From the NCBI RefSeq assembly GCF_002159265.1, contig NZ_NFHG01000012.1, positions 1-64,000 on the forward strand: DNA of 64,000 bases, given 5' to 3'. The notes beneath the pieces are model-generated. The model had not been told where the DNA came from. It did no database searches and worked only from the letters and a program-made list of their open reading frames with translations. Position numbers and translations under genes: made by a program. Source of the DNA: Flavonifractor sp. An82 (lineage in GTDB: Bacteria; Bacillota; Clostridia; Oscillospirales; Oscillospiraceae). Shown piece by piece: positions 51,679-59,822 of the stretch; within the stretch, counting starts at the first letter, position 1, and each line of letters starts with the position of its first letter.

Positions 51679-51708
51679 CCGGGCGGCCAGAGGCCGCCCG
51701 GTTTTTTT
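51679..51708 (+). terminator. Terminator after the FUSC gene
   Basis: Perfect 10-bp stem CCGGGCGGCC (51679-51688) with 51692-51701, loop AGA, followed by seven T. Confidence 0.92.
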
Positions 51709-51713
51709 GTCCG

Positions 51714-53117
51714 TTACTTCAGGCCGTAGTAGTCGCACAGGCGGGCCGCCGCGTCCAGGGCGTCCGGCGGGTTGACCCACAGGTCGGGCAGGAAGCCAGT
51801 GCCGTCCCGGTTTTCCATGGTCTCATGAAAGGCCAGCCCCGTTCCAAAATACACATACAGGCCGGTATTGGGGAGGTAAAACCCGCTGTTATTGGGCACC
51901 AGAGCGCAACCGCTGGTGGGGGCGCCCACCGCCAGCACATTTTCCATGGAGCGGAAGAACTCCACCACCGTCTCTCCGGAGGATGCGGTGCCCTTATCTG
52001 CCAGCAGGAGCGTCACAGTTTCGCTGGGTGTCCATGTCCCCTGGTCCTCCGATACCATCCAGGTCCCCAAATCGTTCTCGGGGTCAAAATCAAAGGCCCG
52101 GCAAAACATCTGGCTGTACCGGGCGCTAAATACCCGTTTAGGCTGGGCCGGCTGGCCGGTAAAGCCCTCAAACCAGTTCATGATCCATCTGTCACTGCCG
52201 CCGGGGTTGGCCCGCACATCAAAGATCAGCACCGGCTCACCGGCATACTCCCCGCCGCAGGCGGCAAAGCGCTCCAGCTGGGCCTCCTGCTCCGGCGTGT
52301 TGGCGTACATCTGAGTGGATTGCAGCACAGGGATATCCTGATAGGAATATTCCGAAAATACCTTACTTCCACGGGTTGACCGCTCCGCCTGGGTCCAGTC
52401 CAGGTCATAGCCTCCCAGGGTGTGGGGCAGGTCGGTCCCATCCTGGCTCAGGGCATAGAAGCCGTAGCAGATCTGTCCCTCCGGGCCAATGGTGGGCTTC
52501 ACATAGTCCGAGTCCAGCCCATCCACATCAGAGAGGTACAGGTCGGGTACATAGTACAGATAGACCCGATGCAGTTCGATGAGAGACTGTCCACCGATGG
52601 CGAAATGCCCGTCCCGGACAGCCGGGGAGAGGACGTCCACCAGAATATCCTGTACGGTCCTGCTCAGCAGAATTTTCCCATCCTCCGCTTCCTGCTGGAT
52701 CTGTGCCAGCGCCTGCTCCTCCAGCGGGCCGAACACCTCATCGCCGCCGAAATATTCATAGGCACCGTAGGTGGTGCGCAGGAGGGTGAAGAAAGCCTCG
52801 ATATCCTCCTGGGCAGTTTCTATGGTCAGCGGCTCCGTCAGGTCGTGGGGCGTCAGGAGAATATCCATTTCCTCCTCCGTATAGGTATCGTTCTGGTCGG
52901 TGAAGTCGGACGTCCATTGGCCAATATCCAGAGCAGCCTCCGTCTCAATGACCGCCTTGCGGCGGGTGTTGACCTCCTCCAGAAAGGCGTCAAAGTCCAT
53001 CCCGGCCACCGGAGTGGGGTCGGGCTCCGGGGCAGTCGAAGGGGAAGGCTCCGGCGGCGGCGTGCAGCCGGCCAGCAGGGCCAGAGTCAGCACCAGGGGA
53101 AGCAGGCGTCCTTTCAT
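51714..53117 (-). CDS. S41-type peptidase-like lipoprotein
   Basis: 467 residues. Lipobox LLAGC (Cys 18), Pro-rich linker, then an S41 (C-terminal processing peptidase-like) domain: VRDGHFAIGG, DVRANPGGSDRWIM, and TASSGETVVEF holding the likely catalytic Ser, with GAPTSGCALVPNN after it. No PDZ domain is evident. It should act on peptides outside the membrane. The start lies one base after the mtaB stop region, so it is read from the mtaB promoter. Confidence 0.83.
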   Translation of the reverse strand: MKGRLLPLVLTLALLAGCTPPPEPSPSTAPEPDPTPVAGMDFDAFLEEVNTRRKAVIETEAALDIGQWTSDFTDQNDTYTEEEMDILLTPHDLTEPLTIETAQEDIEAFFTLLRTTYGAYEYFGGDEVFGPLEEQALAQIQQEAEDGKILLSRTVQDILVDVLSPAVRDGHFAIGGQSLIELHRVYLYYVPDLYLSDVDGLDSDYVKPTIGPEGQICYGFYALSQDGTDLPHTLGGYDLDWTQAERSTRGSKVFSEYSYQDIPVLQSTQMYANTPEQEAQLERFAACGGEYAGEPVLIFDVRANPGGSDRWIMNWFEGFTGQPAQPKRVFSARYSQMFCRAFDFDPENDLGTWMVSEDQGTWTPSETVTLLLADKGTASSGETVVEFFRSMENVLAVGAPTSGCALVPNNSGFYLPNTGLYVYFGTGLAFHETMENRDGTGFLPDLWVNPPDALDAAARLCDYYGLK

Positions 53118-53118
53118 C

Positions 53119-54402
53119 TTATACCCTTCCTTTCAGGCTCTCTCCATAAACTTCCGTTATTTTTACATCTCTGATTACGTTGTGCAGTTCTTCGCCGGGG
53201 GCGAATACCTCGGTGTAGTTGGGGGCGTGGCCCCGCCACAGGCCCTCCTTCTCCTCCTCAAAGAGGACGGGCAGGGTATGGCCCACCCAGCTCTCCAGCC
53301 AGGTCTGGTGGAGCTGCCGGGCCACCTCCCCGGCCCGGTGGGCCCGGTCCTCCTTCACCGCGTTGGAGCACTGACCGGCCATGGCGGCCGCCGGGGTGCC
53401 GGTGCGGCGGGAGTAGGGGAAGATGTGCATGGCGGAGAAGGCACACTTCTGCACAAACTCCAGGGTCTGGGCAAACTCCTCCTCGGTCTCTCCGGGGAAG
53501 CCCACAATAAGATCGGTGGTAATGCCGGGGCGGTCAAAGTATTCCCTGAGTAATCTGACGCTCTCATAATACCGCTCGGTATCATATTTCCGGTTCATCC
53601 GCTGCAAAACGCTGTCACAGCCCGACTGCATGGACAGGTGGAAGTGGGGACACAGGTTGGGAATGGCCGCCCCACGGCGGCAGAAGTCCTCCGTGATGGT
53701 GCGGGGCTCCAGGGAGCCCAGCCGCACCCGGCAGTTGGGTGCGGCGGCGCACACCGCCTCGATGAGGTCCATCAGTTCCGGCCTGCCGGGCAGATCCCGG
53801 CCCCAGGAGGAGATCTCGATGCCGGTGAGCACCAGCTCCTTGTAACCCTCGTCCGCCAGCTTGGCGGCCTGGGCGGCGGCCTCATCCGCAGGCAGGGAAC
53901 GGATGGGTCCCCGGGCGTAGGGGATGATGCAGTAGGTGCAGAAGTTGACGCAGCCGTCCTCCACCTTGAGCATGGCCCGGGTGCGGCCCTCCAGTCCGCC
54001 GGCGGGAAGCCGCTCAAATGTGCGGCGACGGAGGGCGTCGTCCACGTCCACCACCTGGCCCCCGTCGGAGCTCAGGGCCTCCAGCCGATCCAGAAAGCCC
54101 ATGCGGTCGTTGGTGCCCATGACCAGGTCTACCTCCAGCTCCTCCACCGCCTGGGGGTCGGTCTGGGCATAGCAGCCGCACACCGCCACGATGGCATGGG
54201 GGGAGCGCTTGCGGGCCTGCCGGATCATCTGGCGGGACTTCTTGTCGCTCACCGCCGTGACGGTGCAGGTGTTGATGATATAGGCGTCGGCCTCCCCATC
54301 AAAGGGCACCAGGGTGTGGCCCCGCCGGGTGAGCTCGGCCTCCATGGCCTGGGTCTCGTACTGGTTCACCTTGCAGCCCAGGGTGTAGATCGCTGTACGC
54401 AT
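53119..54402 (-). CDS. mtaB: tRNA (t6A37) methylthiotransferase MtaB
   Basis: 427 residues. UPF0004 domain with three Cys (TLGCKVNQYET, INTCTVTAV, VCGCYAQ), radical SAM domain with CVNFCTYCIIPYARG, and a C-terminal TRAM domain. It adds a methylthio group to t6A at position 37 of ANN-decoding tRNAs using two [4Fe-4S] clusters. Promoter at 54486-54515 faces the HPr-like gene's promoter. Confidence 0.95.
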   Translation of the reverse strand: MRTAIYTLGCKVNQYETQAMEAELTRRGHTLVPFDGEADAYIINTCTVTAVSDKKSRQMIRQARKRSPHAIVAVCGCYAQTDPQAVEELEVDLVMGTNDRMGFLDRLEALSSDGGQVVDVDDALRRRTFERLPAGGLEGRTRAMLKVEDGCVNFCTYCIIPYARGPIRSLPADEAAAQAAKLADEGYKELVLTGIEISSWGRDLPGRPELMDLIEAVCAAAPNCRVRLGSLEPRTITEDFCRRGAAIPNLCPHFHLSMQSGCDSVLQRMNRKYDTERYYESVRLLREYFDRPGITTDLIVGFPGETEEEFAQTLEFVQKCAFSAMHIFPYSRRTGTPAAAMAGQCSNAVKEDRAHRAGEVARQLHQTWLESWVGHTLPVLFEEEKEGLWRGHAPNYTEVFAPGEELHNVIRDVKITEVYGESLKGRV

Positions 54403-54434
54403 ACGCTTTCCTCTCTTTGCAGGTGGGATTTTGG

Positions 54435-54463
54435 TTGAAAATCCATGGTCGCCTGTTTATAAT
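54435..54463 (+). promoter_or_regulatory. Promoter of the HPr-like gene
   Basis: TTGAAA (54435-54440), 17-base spacer, perfect TATAAT (54458-54463). Its -10 box is one arm of an 11-bp inverted repeat, TTATAATAGAA at 54457-54467 with its complement at 54482-54492. Confidence 0.8.
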
Positions 54464-54485
54464 AGAATTCAGAACGATTGGTTCT

Positions 54486-54515
54486 ATTATAAAGACTCGC
54501 CCCGCTGTTTGGCAA
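54486..54515 (-). promoter_or_regulatory. Promoter of mtaB, face to face with the HPr-like promoter
   Basis: Minus strand: TTGCCA (54510-54515), 18-base spacer, perfect TATAAT (54486-54491). Its -10 box is the other arm of the inverted repeat, so the two polymerases would start toward each other about ten bases apart. Confidence 0.75.
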
Positions 54516-54537
54516 GTACTCATTCAGGAGGTGCCCC

Positions 54538-54777
54538 ATGTCTGAATTTCAGGTCTCTCTGGCCTCTATCGAGGAGGTCCGCCAGTTCGTCAACGCCGCC
54601 ACCCGCTCGTCCTGTGAGGTGGACGTGCTCTCCGGCCGCTATGTGGTGGATGGCAAGTCCATTATGGGGCTGTTCTCCCTGGATCTGTCCCATCCGGTGA
54701 CCATCCGCCTCCACGGCAACGACGGCGATCAGGCCGCCTTCCGCCAGGCGGTGGCCGCCTTTATTCCGGCAGAATAA
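54538..54777 (+). CDS. HPr-like protein without the catalytic histidine
   Basis: 79 residues, HPr fold. The regulatory-serine region KSIMGLFSLDL is kept (S41 matches Ser46 of HPr), but the place of the phospho-carrier His15 reads LASIEEV with no His. It therefore cannot carry phosphate in the sugar PTS and resembles Crh-type regulators acting through HPr kinase and CcpA; that role is inference. CAGGAGG precedes the ATG. Confidence 0.85.
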   Translation: MSEFQVSLASIEEVRQFVNAATRSSCEVDVLSGRYVVDGKSIMGLFSLDLSHPVTIRLHGNDGDQAAFRQAVAAFIPAE

Positions 54778-54785
54778 CAGACAAG

Positions 54786-54821
54786 CGGGGCGCTGCTGAT
54801 GCAGCGCCCCGTCTGTTTTTT
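54786..54821 (+). terminator. Terminator after the HPr-like gene
   Basis: Perfect 11-bp stem CGGGGCGCTGC (54786-54796) with 54801-54811, loop TGAT, then TCTGTTTTTT. Confidence 0.9.
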
Positions 54822-55437
54822 AATCCTCGATATAGGCCCGGATGCGGAGGGTGACGCCCAGATCTTCGGTGATCTTGCGGCAGCGCTCGATCTCCTCGGG
54901 GGTCTTGTCCTTGTCCACGATGGTCATGACCACATGGGGCACATGCTCCCTGGCCTTTTTGGCAAAGTCCAGCATGGCCTCCCAGGCCTTTACGCCGTCC
55001 CTGGGCTGGGTGACGGCACAGTACTCCTCCGGCGTGGAGCCGTTGAGGGAGATGGACACGGTGTCGATGCGCCCCTTTAGTTCCGGGGTCACGTCCCGCC
55101 CCAGGATCAGATTGGCGTGTCCGTTGGTGTTGATGCGGATGGGGGGCAGGTTGGGCACCTGCTCCTTCAGCTGATCCACCAGCCACAGGATGTCGTCGGT
55201 GCGGTACATGGGCTCACCGAAGCCGCAGAACACCAGTTCCCGGTACTTTGCATAGTCCCGGGCCAGCAGGTCGTCCAGGGCCTCCTGCCGGGTGGGCTCG
55301 TGGTCCAGCCACAGATCGTCGGCGTAGATGGAGCCCTTGTGGCCGTTGTGCCGCAGGCAGAACACACACCGGCAGTCGCACCGGTTGGTCAGGTTCACAT
55401 AGAGGGCGCCTTCATACTCGTAGGAAATGGTCATCAT
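54820..55437 (-). CDS. TatD-linked radical SAM protein
   Basis: 205 residues. Radical SAM cluster motif C-x3-C-x2-C in NRCDCRCVFC, then FCGFGEPMYR and RINTNGHAN. It is a compact member without an extra auxiliary domain. Proteins of this type are consistently encoded next to tatD; their substrate is unknown. It follows tatD by 42 bases. Confidence 0.9.
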   Translation of the reverse strand: MMTISYEYEGALYVNLTNRCDCRCVFCLRHNGHKGSIYADDLWLDHEPTRQEALDDLLARDYAKYRELVFCGFGEPMYRTDDILWLVDQLKEQVPNLPPIRINTNGHANLILGRDVTPELKGRIDTVSISLNGSTPEEYCAVTQPRDGVKAWEAMLDFAKKAREHVPHVVMTIVDKDKTPEEIERCRKITEDLGVTLRIRAYIED

Positions 55438-55479
55438 AGGACATTACCTCCATATCAATGGGCGGCCTGCGGGCCGTCC

Positions 55480-56247
55480 TTATGCGATTCCAAAAAAGCG
55501 CTTTCCGTTCTCCAGCGTGATGGCCAGCACTTCCTCGGTGGTCAGCCCTTTGAGCTGGGCCACCGTCTGGGCCATCAGGGGGATCAGGCTGGAGTCGCAC
55601 CGGCGGCCCCGGTAGGGCTCGGGGGCCATGTAGGGGGCGTCGGTCTCCAGCATGAGCCGGTCCATGGGCATCCAGCCAATCACCTCGGGAGCCCGGCGGG
55701 CGTTCTTAAAGGTGATGTTGCCGGTGAAGGAGAGCATCCAGCCCCAGTCCACCGCCCGCTTGGCGTCCTCCGGCCCCAGGGCGCAGCAGTGAAACACACC
55801 CCGGGCCTTGGGATGGGCCTTAACAATATCCATGCAGTCCTTGTGGGCGTCCCGGTCGTGGACGATGACGGGCAGGTCCAGTTCCTCCGCCAGGGAGAGC
55901 TGGGCGTCAAAGAAGTCCCGGGAATCGGCCCGGTCCTCGGGGGTCTTGACCCAGTAGTAGTCCAGGCCCACCTCACCCACCGCCACACATTTTTTGTGGG
56001 CACACAGGGCGCGGATCTGGTCCAGCTGGTCCAGGGTCACTCCCTCCAGGTTCTCCGGATGGAAGCCGGCGGCAAAGTAGAGATAGTCGTATCGCTCGGC
56101 CAGGGCCATGGACTGCTGGCAGGACTCCAGGTCACAGCCGGGGCACACCACCAGGTCCACCCCCTTGCTGGGCAGGCCGGCCAGCAGAGCGTCCCGGTCG
56201 GCGTCAAAGGCGTCGTCATAATAATGGGCATGGGTGTCGAAGATCAT
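55480..56247 (-). CDS. tatD: TatD-family metal-dependent DNase/hydrolase
   Basis: 255 residues. TIM-barrel amidohydrolase motifs: FDTHAHYYDDAF, VAVGEVGLDYYW, LPVIVHDRDAH, GVFHCCA and LETDAPYMAPEP. TatD enzymes act as 3'-5' exonucleases or deoxyribonucleases in quality control and repair. First gene of the tatD-rSAM pair. Confidence 0.93.
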   Translation of the reverse strand: MIFDTHAHYYDDAFDADRDALLAGLPSKGVDLVVCPGCDLESCQQSMALAERYDYLYFAAGFHPENLEGVTLDQLDQIRALCAHKKCVAVGEVGLDYYWVKTPEDRADSRDFFDAQLSLAEELDLPVIVHDRDAHKDCMDIVKAHPKARGVFHCCALGPEDAKRAVDWGWMLSFTGNITFKNARRAPEVIGWMPMDRLMLETDAPYMAPEPYRGRRCDSSLIPLMAQTVAQLKGLTTEEVLAITLENGKRFFGIA

Positions 56248-56299
56248 AATTGCCTCCCTATGGTCATTCTCTGTTTCATCTTACTCCCTTTTCCCACAG

Positions 56300-56328
56300 T
56301 TGACAAGGGGAACAGCCTGTGGTATACT
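56300..56328 (+). promoter_or_regulatory. Strong promoter of the antiporter gene
   Basis: Perfect TTGACA (56300-56305), 17-base spacer, TATACT (56323-56328), leaving a leader of about 125 bases. Confidence 0.88.
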
Positions 56329-56334
56329 TCCACC

Positions 56335-56455
56335 GAAATACCGGGGATGAGGTCCGCCCGGGGCATATGCCCGAACCGCCGTTTGGCTGATGACTTCTGC
56401 AAATATTGCAGGGGGCATTGGCTTTTTTTGTTGCCCTCTGGGAAAGAAGGTATAC
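56335..56455 (+). promoter_or_regulatory. Structured 5' leader, candidate ion-sensing riboswitch
   Basis: The leader contains GAGGTCCGCC, a GGGCAT/ATGCCC hairpin, GAACCGCC, then GGCTGATGACTTCTGC, a CTGCAA/TTGCAG hairpin and a U-run (CTTTTTTTG) before the RBS. This resembles, from memory, the nhaA-I (Li+-type) leader class found before cation-proton antiporters, but I cannot confirm the family by alignment. Confidence 0.5.
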
Positions 56456-56461
56456 ATTGTT

Positions 56462-57640
56462 ATGTTAACAAGCTTAGGTTTCGTGCTGCTGTTGGGCCTG
56501 GTGCTGGGCACCCTGGCTGCCAAATTGCGGCTGCCCTCCCTGGTGGGCATGCTGCTGGCAGGCATCCTGCTGGGACCCTGTGTGCTCAATGTGCTCTCCC
56601 CCAGCCTGCTGGACATCTCCGCCGACCTGCGGCAGCTGGCTCTGGTCATCATCCTCACCCGGGCGGGCCTGAGTCTGGATGTGGACGATCTGCGCCGGGC
56701 GGGACGGCCCGCCATTCTCATGTGCTTCCTGCCCGCCACCTTTGAGATGCTGGGCATGGTGATCCTGGCCCCCCGGCTGCTGGGGGTGAGCACCCTGGAC
56801 GCCGCCATCATGGGGGCAGTGGTGGGGGCGGTATCCCCCGCCGTTATCGTACCCCGGATGCTGAAATTGATGGAGGAGGGCTACGGCACCGCCAAGGGCA
56901 TTCCCCAGATGGTGCTGGCTGGCGCCTCGGTGGACGACGTGTTCGTCATCGTCCTCTTCACCTCCTTCACCGGCATGGCCCAGGGCGGCTCCTTCTCCCC
57001 CGCCGCTCTGGCAGGAGTGCCGGTGTCCATCGTGCTGGGAGCCGCCTTCGGCCTGCTCATCGGCTTTGTGCTGGCCAGGTTTTTTGAAAGGTTCCATATG
57101 CGGGACTCGGTGAAGGTGGTCATCCTGCTGGCCCTGGCCTTCCTGCTGGTGGCCCTGGAGGATGTGATCCCGGTGCCCTTCTCCGGCCTGCTGGCAGTGC
57201 TGGGGGCCGGCCTGGGCCTGCGGCGCTGGCGGCTGGTGGTGGCCCAGCGGCTCACCGCCAAGTTCGGCAAGCTGTGGGTGGCCGCTGAGATCATCCTCTT
57301 CGTACTGGTGGGCGCGGAAGTGGATCTCCACTATGCCGCCGCTGCCGGTCTGGCCGCCCTGGCCACCGTACTGGGGGTGCTGTGCTTCCGGGCCCTGGGT
57401 GTGCTGCTCTGCGTGGCAGGCAGCAAACTCACCCGTTCTGAGCGGTTCTTTGCCGTGCTGGCCTACCTGCCCAAGGCCACCGTCCAGGCTGCCATTGGCG
57501 GCGTGCCCCTGGCCATGGGCCTGGGCTGCGGCCAGATCGTGCTCACCGTGGCGGTCATCGCCATTCTGGTTACCGCACCCCTGGGGGCCTTCGCCATTGA
57601 CTTCTCCTATAAAAAGCTGCTTACCAAAGAAACACGATAA
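56462..57640 (+). CDS. Cation:proton antiporter (CPA/Na+-H+ exchanger family)
   Basis: 392 residues with 12-13 membrane helices. Family features: LPSLVGMLLAGILLGP near the start, the RAGLSLDVDDL segment, AVVGAVSPAVIVPRMLKL and ASVDDVFVIVLF (DD pair likely in ion exchange), and AYLPKATVQAAIGG near the end. It exchanges Na+, Li+ or K+ for protons. The ATG at 56462 with AGAAGG upstream is chosen; the frame opening at 56390 lies in the leader. Confidence 0.88.
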   Translation: MLTSLGFVLLLGLVLGTLAAKLRLPSLVGMLLAGILLGPCVLNVLSPSLLDISADLRQLALVIILTRAGLSLDVDDLRRAGRPAILMCFLPATFEMLGMVILAPRLLGVSTLDAAIMGAVVGAVSPAVIVPRMLKLMEEGYGTAKGIPQMVLAGASVDDVFVIVLFTSFTGMAQGGSFSPAALAGVPVSIVLGAAFGLLIGFVLARFFERFHMRDSVKVVILLALAFLLVALEDVIPVPFSGLLAVLGAGLGLRRWRLVVAQRLTAKFGKLWVAAEIILFVLVGAEVDLHYAAAAGLAALATVLGVLCFRALGVLLCVAGSKLTRSERFFAVLAYLPKATVQAAIGGVPLAMGLGCGQIVLTVAVIAILVTAPLGAFAIDFSYKKLLTKETR

Positions 57641-57650
57641 CACCCAAAGA

Positions 57651-57680
57651 AAAACGCCTGCCCTTCCGGCAGGCGTTTTT
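57651..57680. terminator. Bidirectional terminator
   Basis: 12-bp stem AAAACGCCTGCC (57651-57662) with 57668-57679, A-tract before and T-tract after; the minus-strand DUF896 gene ends at 57681. Confidence 0.88.
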
Positions 57681-57887
57681 TCAGGGCTTCTTGCCCAGCT
57701 TGTGCTTGGTACCGTCGGGCTCCACCACGTAGGTGTTCTCCAGCTGAGCCACCAGGTTGTTCCGGTAGGCGGCAATATACTCCTGCCGCAGCAGGTCCCG
57801 CTCCACCATCTCCTCGGGGGTCAGCCCCTCCTCGCTTTTGGCCTTTTTGGCCAGCTCGTTGATACGGGCAATCTTTTTCTCATCCAT
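57681..57887 (-). CDS. DUF896 family small protein (YnzC-like)
   Basis: 68 residues, MDEKKIARINELAKKAK followed by LTPEEMVERDLLRQEYIAAY. This is the two-helix DUF896 protein of Firmicutes, linked to the SOS-induced YnzC in Bacillus; function unclear. The ATG overlaps the ylmH stop by one base (TAATG), so translation is coupled. Confidence 0.9.
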   Translation of the reverse strand: MDEKKIARINELAKKAKSEEGLTPEEMVERDLLRQEYIAAYRNNLVAQLENTYVVEPDGTKHKLGKKP

Positions 57888-58678
57888 TATACATATCGCT
57901 CCAGTAAAATCATGATTCGCCCCTTTTTGGACGGGCCGCCCACCTCTTTGAGGACACATTTGCCCAGACCCCGGCAGCTCATTACATCCCCTGACCCCAC
58001 GGGGCGGTCTGGCTTGAGGCACTCCCGGTGGTTGAGCTGGAATCTCCCCGAGGCGATCAGGTCGGCGGCTTTGCCCCGGGACAGGGAAAACCCGGCGGCG
58101 GCCACCGCATCCAGCCGCAGGGAGCTGACGGTGTCCCGAATGGGTTTCACCTTCACCTCCGGGGGTTTCAGGTCGGCCAGCTCCATGGCCGATGTTTTCA
58201 GCCGCACCCGGCCCGCCTGGTCCAGGTTCAGTACCAGAAAGTCGGCCACGTCCGCCAGGGCCAGGATGTGGCACTCCCCCTCCCCCACCAGCAGGTCCCC
58301 GATCTTCTCCCGGTCCAGACCCAGGCCCAGGATGGAGCCCAGAAAGTCCCGGTGACTCAGGGTGCCGTTAGACCAGGTACAGCGGACGGCCCGGATGGGG
58401 CAGTCGCTCTCCAGCCACAGGTCCTCCTCCTGCCAGTCGGGGAGAAAGGCGCACACCGTCCGCTCCGCTCCCTCAAACCCGCCGAAAAACAGGTGCCGGG
58501 GGTGTCCGCTGGCATTGAGCAGGTTTTCCACACTGACTCGCTCCTGTGGGGATAAAAAGCCGGTATGGCCGGGGACCGACCGGTTGCGGGCCAGCTCCAG
58601 CTTATCCATGGCCCGGGCCAGCAGCCGCCGCTCCTCCCCGTCCCGGGCCAGCTTGTTCAGCAGTTCGGTTTTGGTCAT
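57887..58678 (-). CDS. ylmH: YlmH/RqcP2-like S4-domain RNA-binding protein
   Basis: 263 residues. A YlmH-type N-terminal region (FFGGFEGAERTVCAFLP, LSHRDFLGSILGLGLDREKIGDL) precedes an S4 domain (SSLRLDAVAAAGFSLSRGKA, then GDVMSCRG). YlmH-type proteins act on stalled ribosomes in quality control. The usual division-cluster neighbours (ylmD to divIVA) are absent. Confidence 0.92.
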   Translation of the reverse strand: MTKTELLNKLARDGEERRLLARAMDKLELARNRSVPGHTGFLSPQERVSVENLLNASGHPRHLFFGGFEGAERTVCAFLPDWQEEDLWLESDCPIRAVRCTWSNGTLSHRDFLGSILGLGLDREKIGDLLVGEGECHILALADVADFLVLNLDQAGRVRLKTSAMELADLKPPEVKVKPIRDTVSSLRLDAVAAAGFSLSRGKAADLIASGRFQLNHRECLKPDRPVGSGDVMSCRGLGKCVLKEVGGPSKKGRIMILLERYV

Positions 58679-58741
58679 ATCCTTCCTCCTGTTGTCCTCT
58701 CAGGATAACACAGTTTTTCCCCTCTGGCAACTGCCGCCCGC

Positions 58742-58769
58742 TTGACAATGATGCTATACTGATACTAAT
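58742..58769 (+). promoter_or_regulatory. Candidate promoter of the C39-like gene
   Basis: TTGACA (58742-58747), 16-base spacer, ACTAAT (58764-58769); a TATACT at 58755-58760 lies in the spacer and could be an alternative -10. Confidence 0.45.
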
Positions 58770-58792
58770 CGTTGTAAAAGGGAGGTGGGTCC

Positions 58793-59437
58793 ATGCCCAC
58801 ACAGATTCTCCACCCGGAGCGGCTGGACCTGACCGGCCCCGGCGGGACCCTGTGCCACGGGGCGGACCAGGACTGGTTCCCCGATCCCTGGCAGCGGCGG
58901 GCGGGGTGCGGCCCCACCACCGCATCCCTCATCTTCCACTATCTTGCCCGGCAGCGCTCCGAGTTTTCCCCACTCCGGCCTGAGATGGGGACAGAGTGGA
59001 CGGATTTTCTGGAGCATATGTGCCGGGTGTGGGAGTACGTCACCCCCCGGAGCCACGGTCTTAACCGTCCGGAGTACATGGTGGAGGGCATGGCGGCCTA
59101 CGGCAAGGCCGTGGGGGTGCCGCTGACCCCCACCCTCTTCTCCTTCCCCTCCGCCCGCACCAAGCGCCCCCCCTGGGAGGGGCTGCGGGCCTTTGTGGCC
59201 GCCGGGCTGGAGACTGACTGCCCCATGGCCTTCCTCAACCTGGACAACGGCAAGATCAAACAGCTGGACCGTTGGCACTGGGTCACCCTCATCGGCCTGG
59301 AGGGGGACACCGCCTCCATCGTGGACAACGGCAACACCTTCACCATGGACCTCAGGCTGTGGTACGCCACCACCAAGACCCGTGGCGGCTTTGTGTGCGC
59401 CCTGGGGGCGGGAGAGGAGTTTGCATCATCATGCTGA
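58793..59437 (+). CDS. C39-like cysteine peptidase family protein
   Basis: 214 residues, no signal peptide. A papain-like arrangement is visible: C39 in RRAGCGPTTASLIF, H162 in DRWHWVTLIGLE and D178 in IVDNGNTF. This matches the C39_2/BtrH-like type, whose members cut peptides or act as related hydrolases. AAAGGGAGG precedes the ATG. It overlaps the next gene by seven bases. Confidence 0.8.
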   Translation: MPTQILHPERLDLTGPGGTLCHGADQDWFPDPWQRRAGCGPTTASLIFHYLARQRSEFSPLRPEMGTEWTDFLEHMCRVWEYVTPRSHGLNRPEYMVEGMAAYGKAVGVPLTPTLFSFPSARTKRPPWEGLRAFVAAGLETDCPMAFLNLDNGKIKQLDRWHWVTLIGLEGDTASIVDNGNTFTMDLRLWYATTKTRGGFVCALGAGEEFASSC

Positions 59438-59709
59438 AATGGTTGGCTTTATGGGTCCTCTTCTGGAGCATTCTGGACTATGTGCTCATGGGAATCGACA
59501 AGTGGAAGGCAAGGCGGGAGCGCTGGCGGGTCCCCGAGAAGACCTTCTTCCTGGTGGACCTGCTGGGGGGCACTTTGGGGGCCATTCTGGGTATGTACGC
59601 CTTCCACCACAAGACCCGCCACTGGTACTTCAAGTGGGGCCTGCCCGCCATCCTCGTGGCCCAGATCGCCCTGGGCGGGTGGCTGTACTGGCACTTTTTC
59701 CTGGCATAA
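59431..59709 (+). CDS. DUF1294 family membrane protein
   Basis: 92 residues with three to four short membrane segments; MGIDKWKARRERWRVPE and FHHKTRHWYFKWG are the DUF1294 hallmarks. Function unknown. Start ATG 59431 lies inside the end of the previous gene behind GAGAGGAG, so it is translationally coupled. Confidence 0.88.
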   Translation: MLKWLALWVLFWSILDYVLMGIDKWKARRERWRVPEKTFFLVDLLGGTLGAILGMYAFHHKTRHWYFKWGLPAILVAQIALGGWLYWHFFLA

Positions 59710-59710
59710 C

Positions 59711-59741
59711 ATACGGGAGCCTCCGGCTTCCGTATTTTTTT
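59711..59741 (+). terminator. Terminator after the DUF1294 gene
   Basis: 11-bp stem with one G-T pair (59711-59721 and 59725-59735), loop TCC, followed by a T-run. Confidence 0.85.
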
Positions 59742-59822
59742 GCCCGAATGAAGAATCCGGCGTTCCTCAATCGTATTCTGGTTGAAAGCGCTTTTCAATC
59801 CCACGGAAAGGACGTGACAGCC

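Noticed and set aside
56281-56811. Minus-strand open frame covering the antiporter leader
   Set aside because: Antisense to the antiporter N-terminus, Ser/Arg-rich translation, no RBS.
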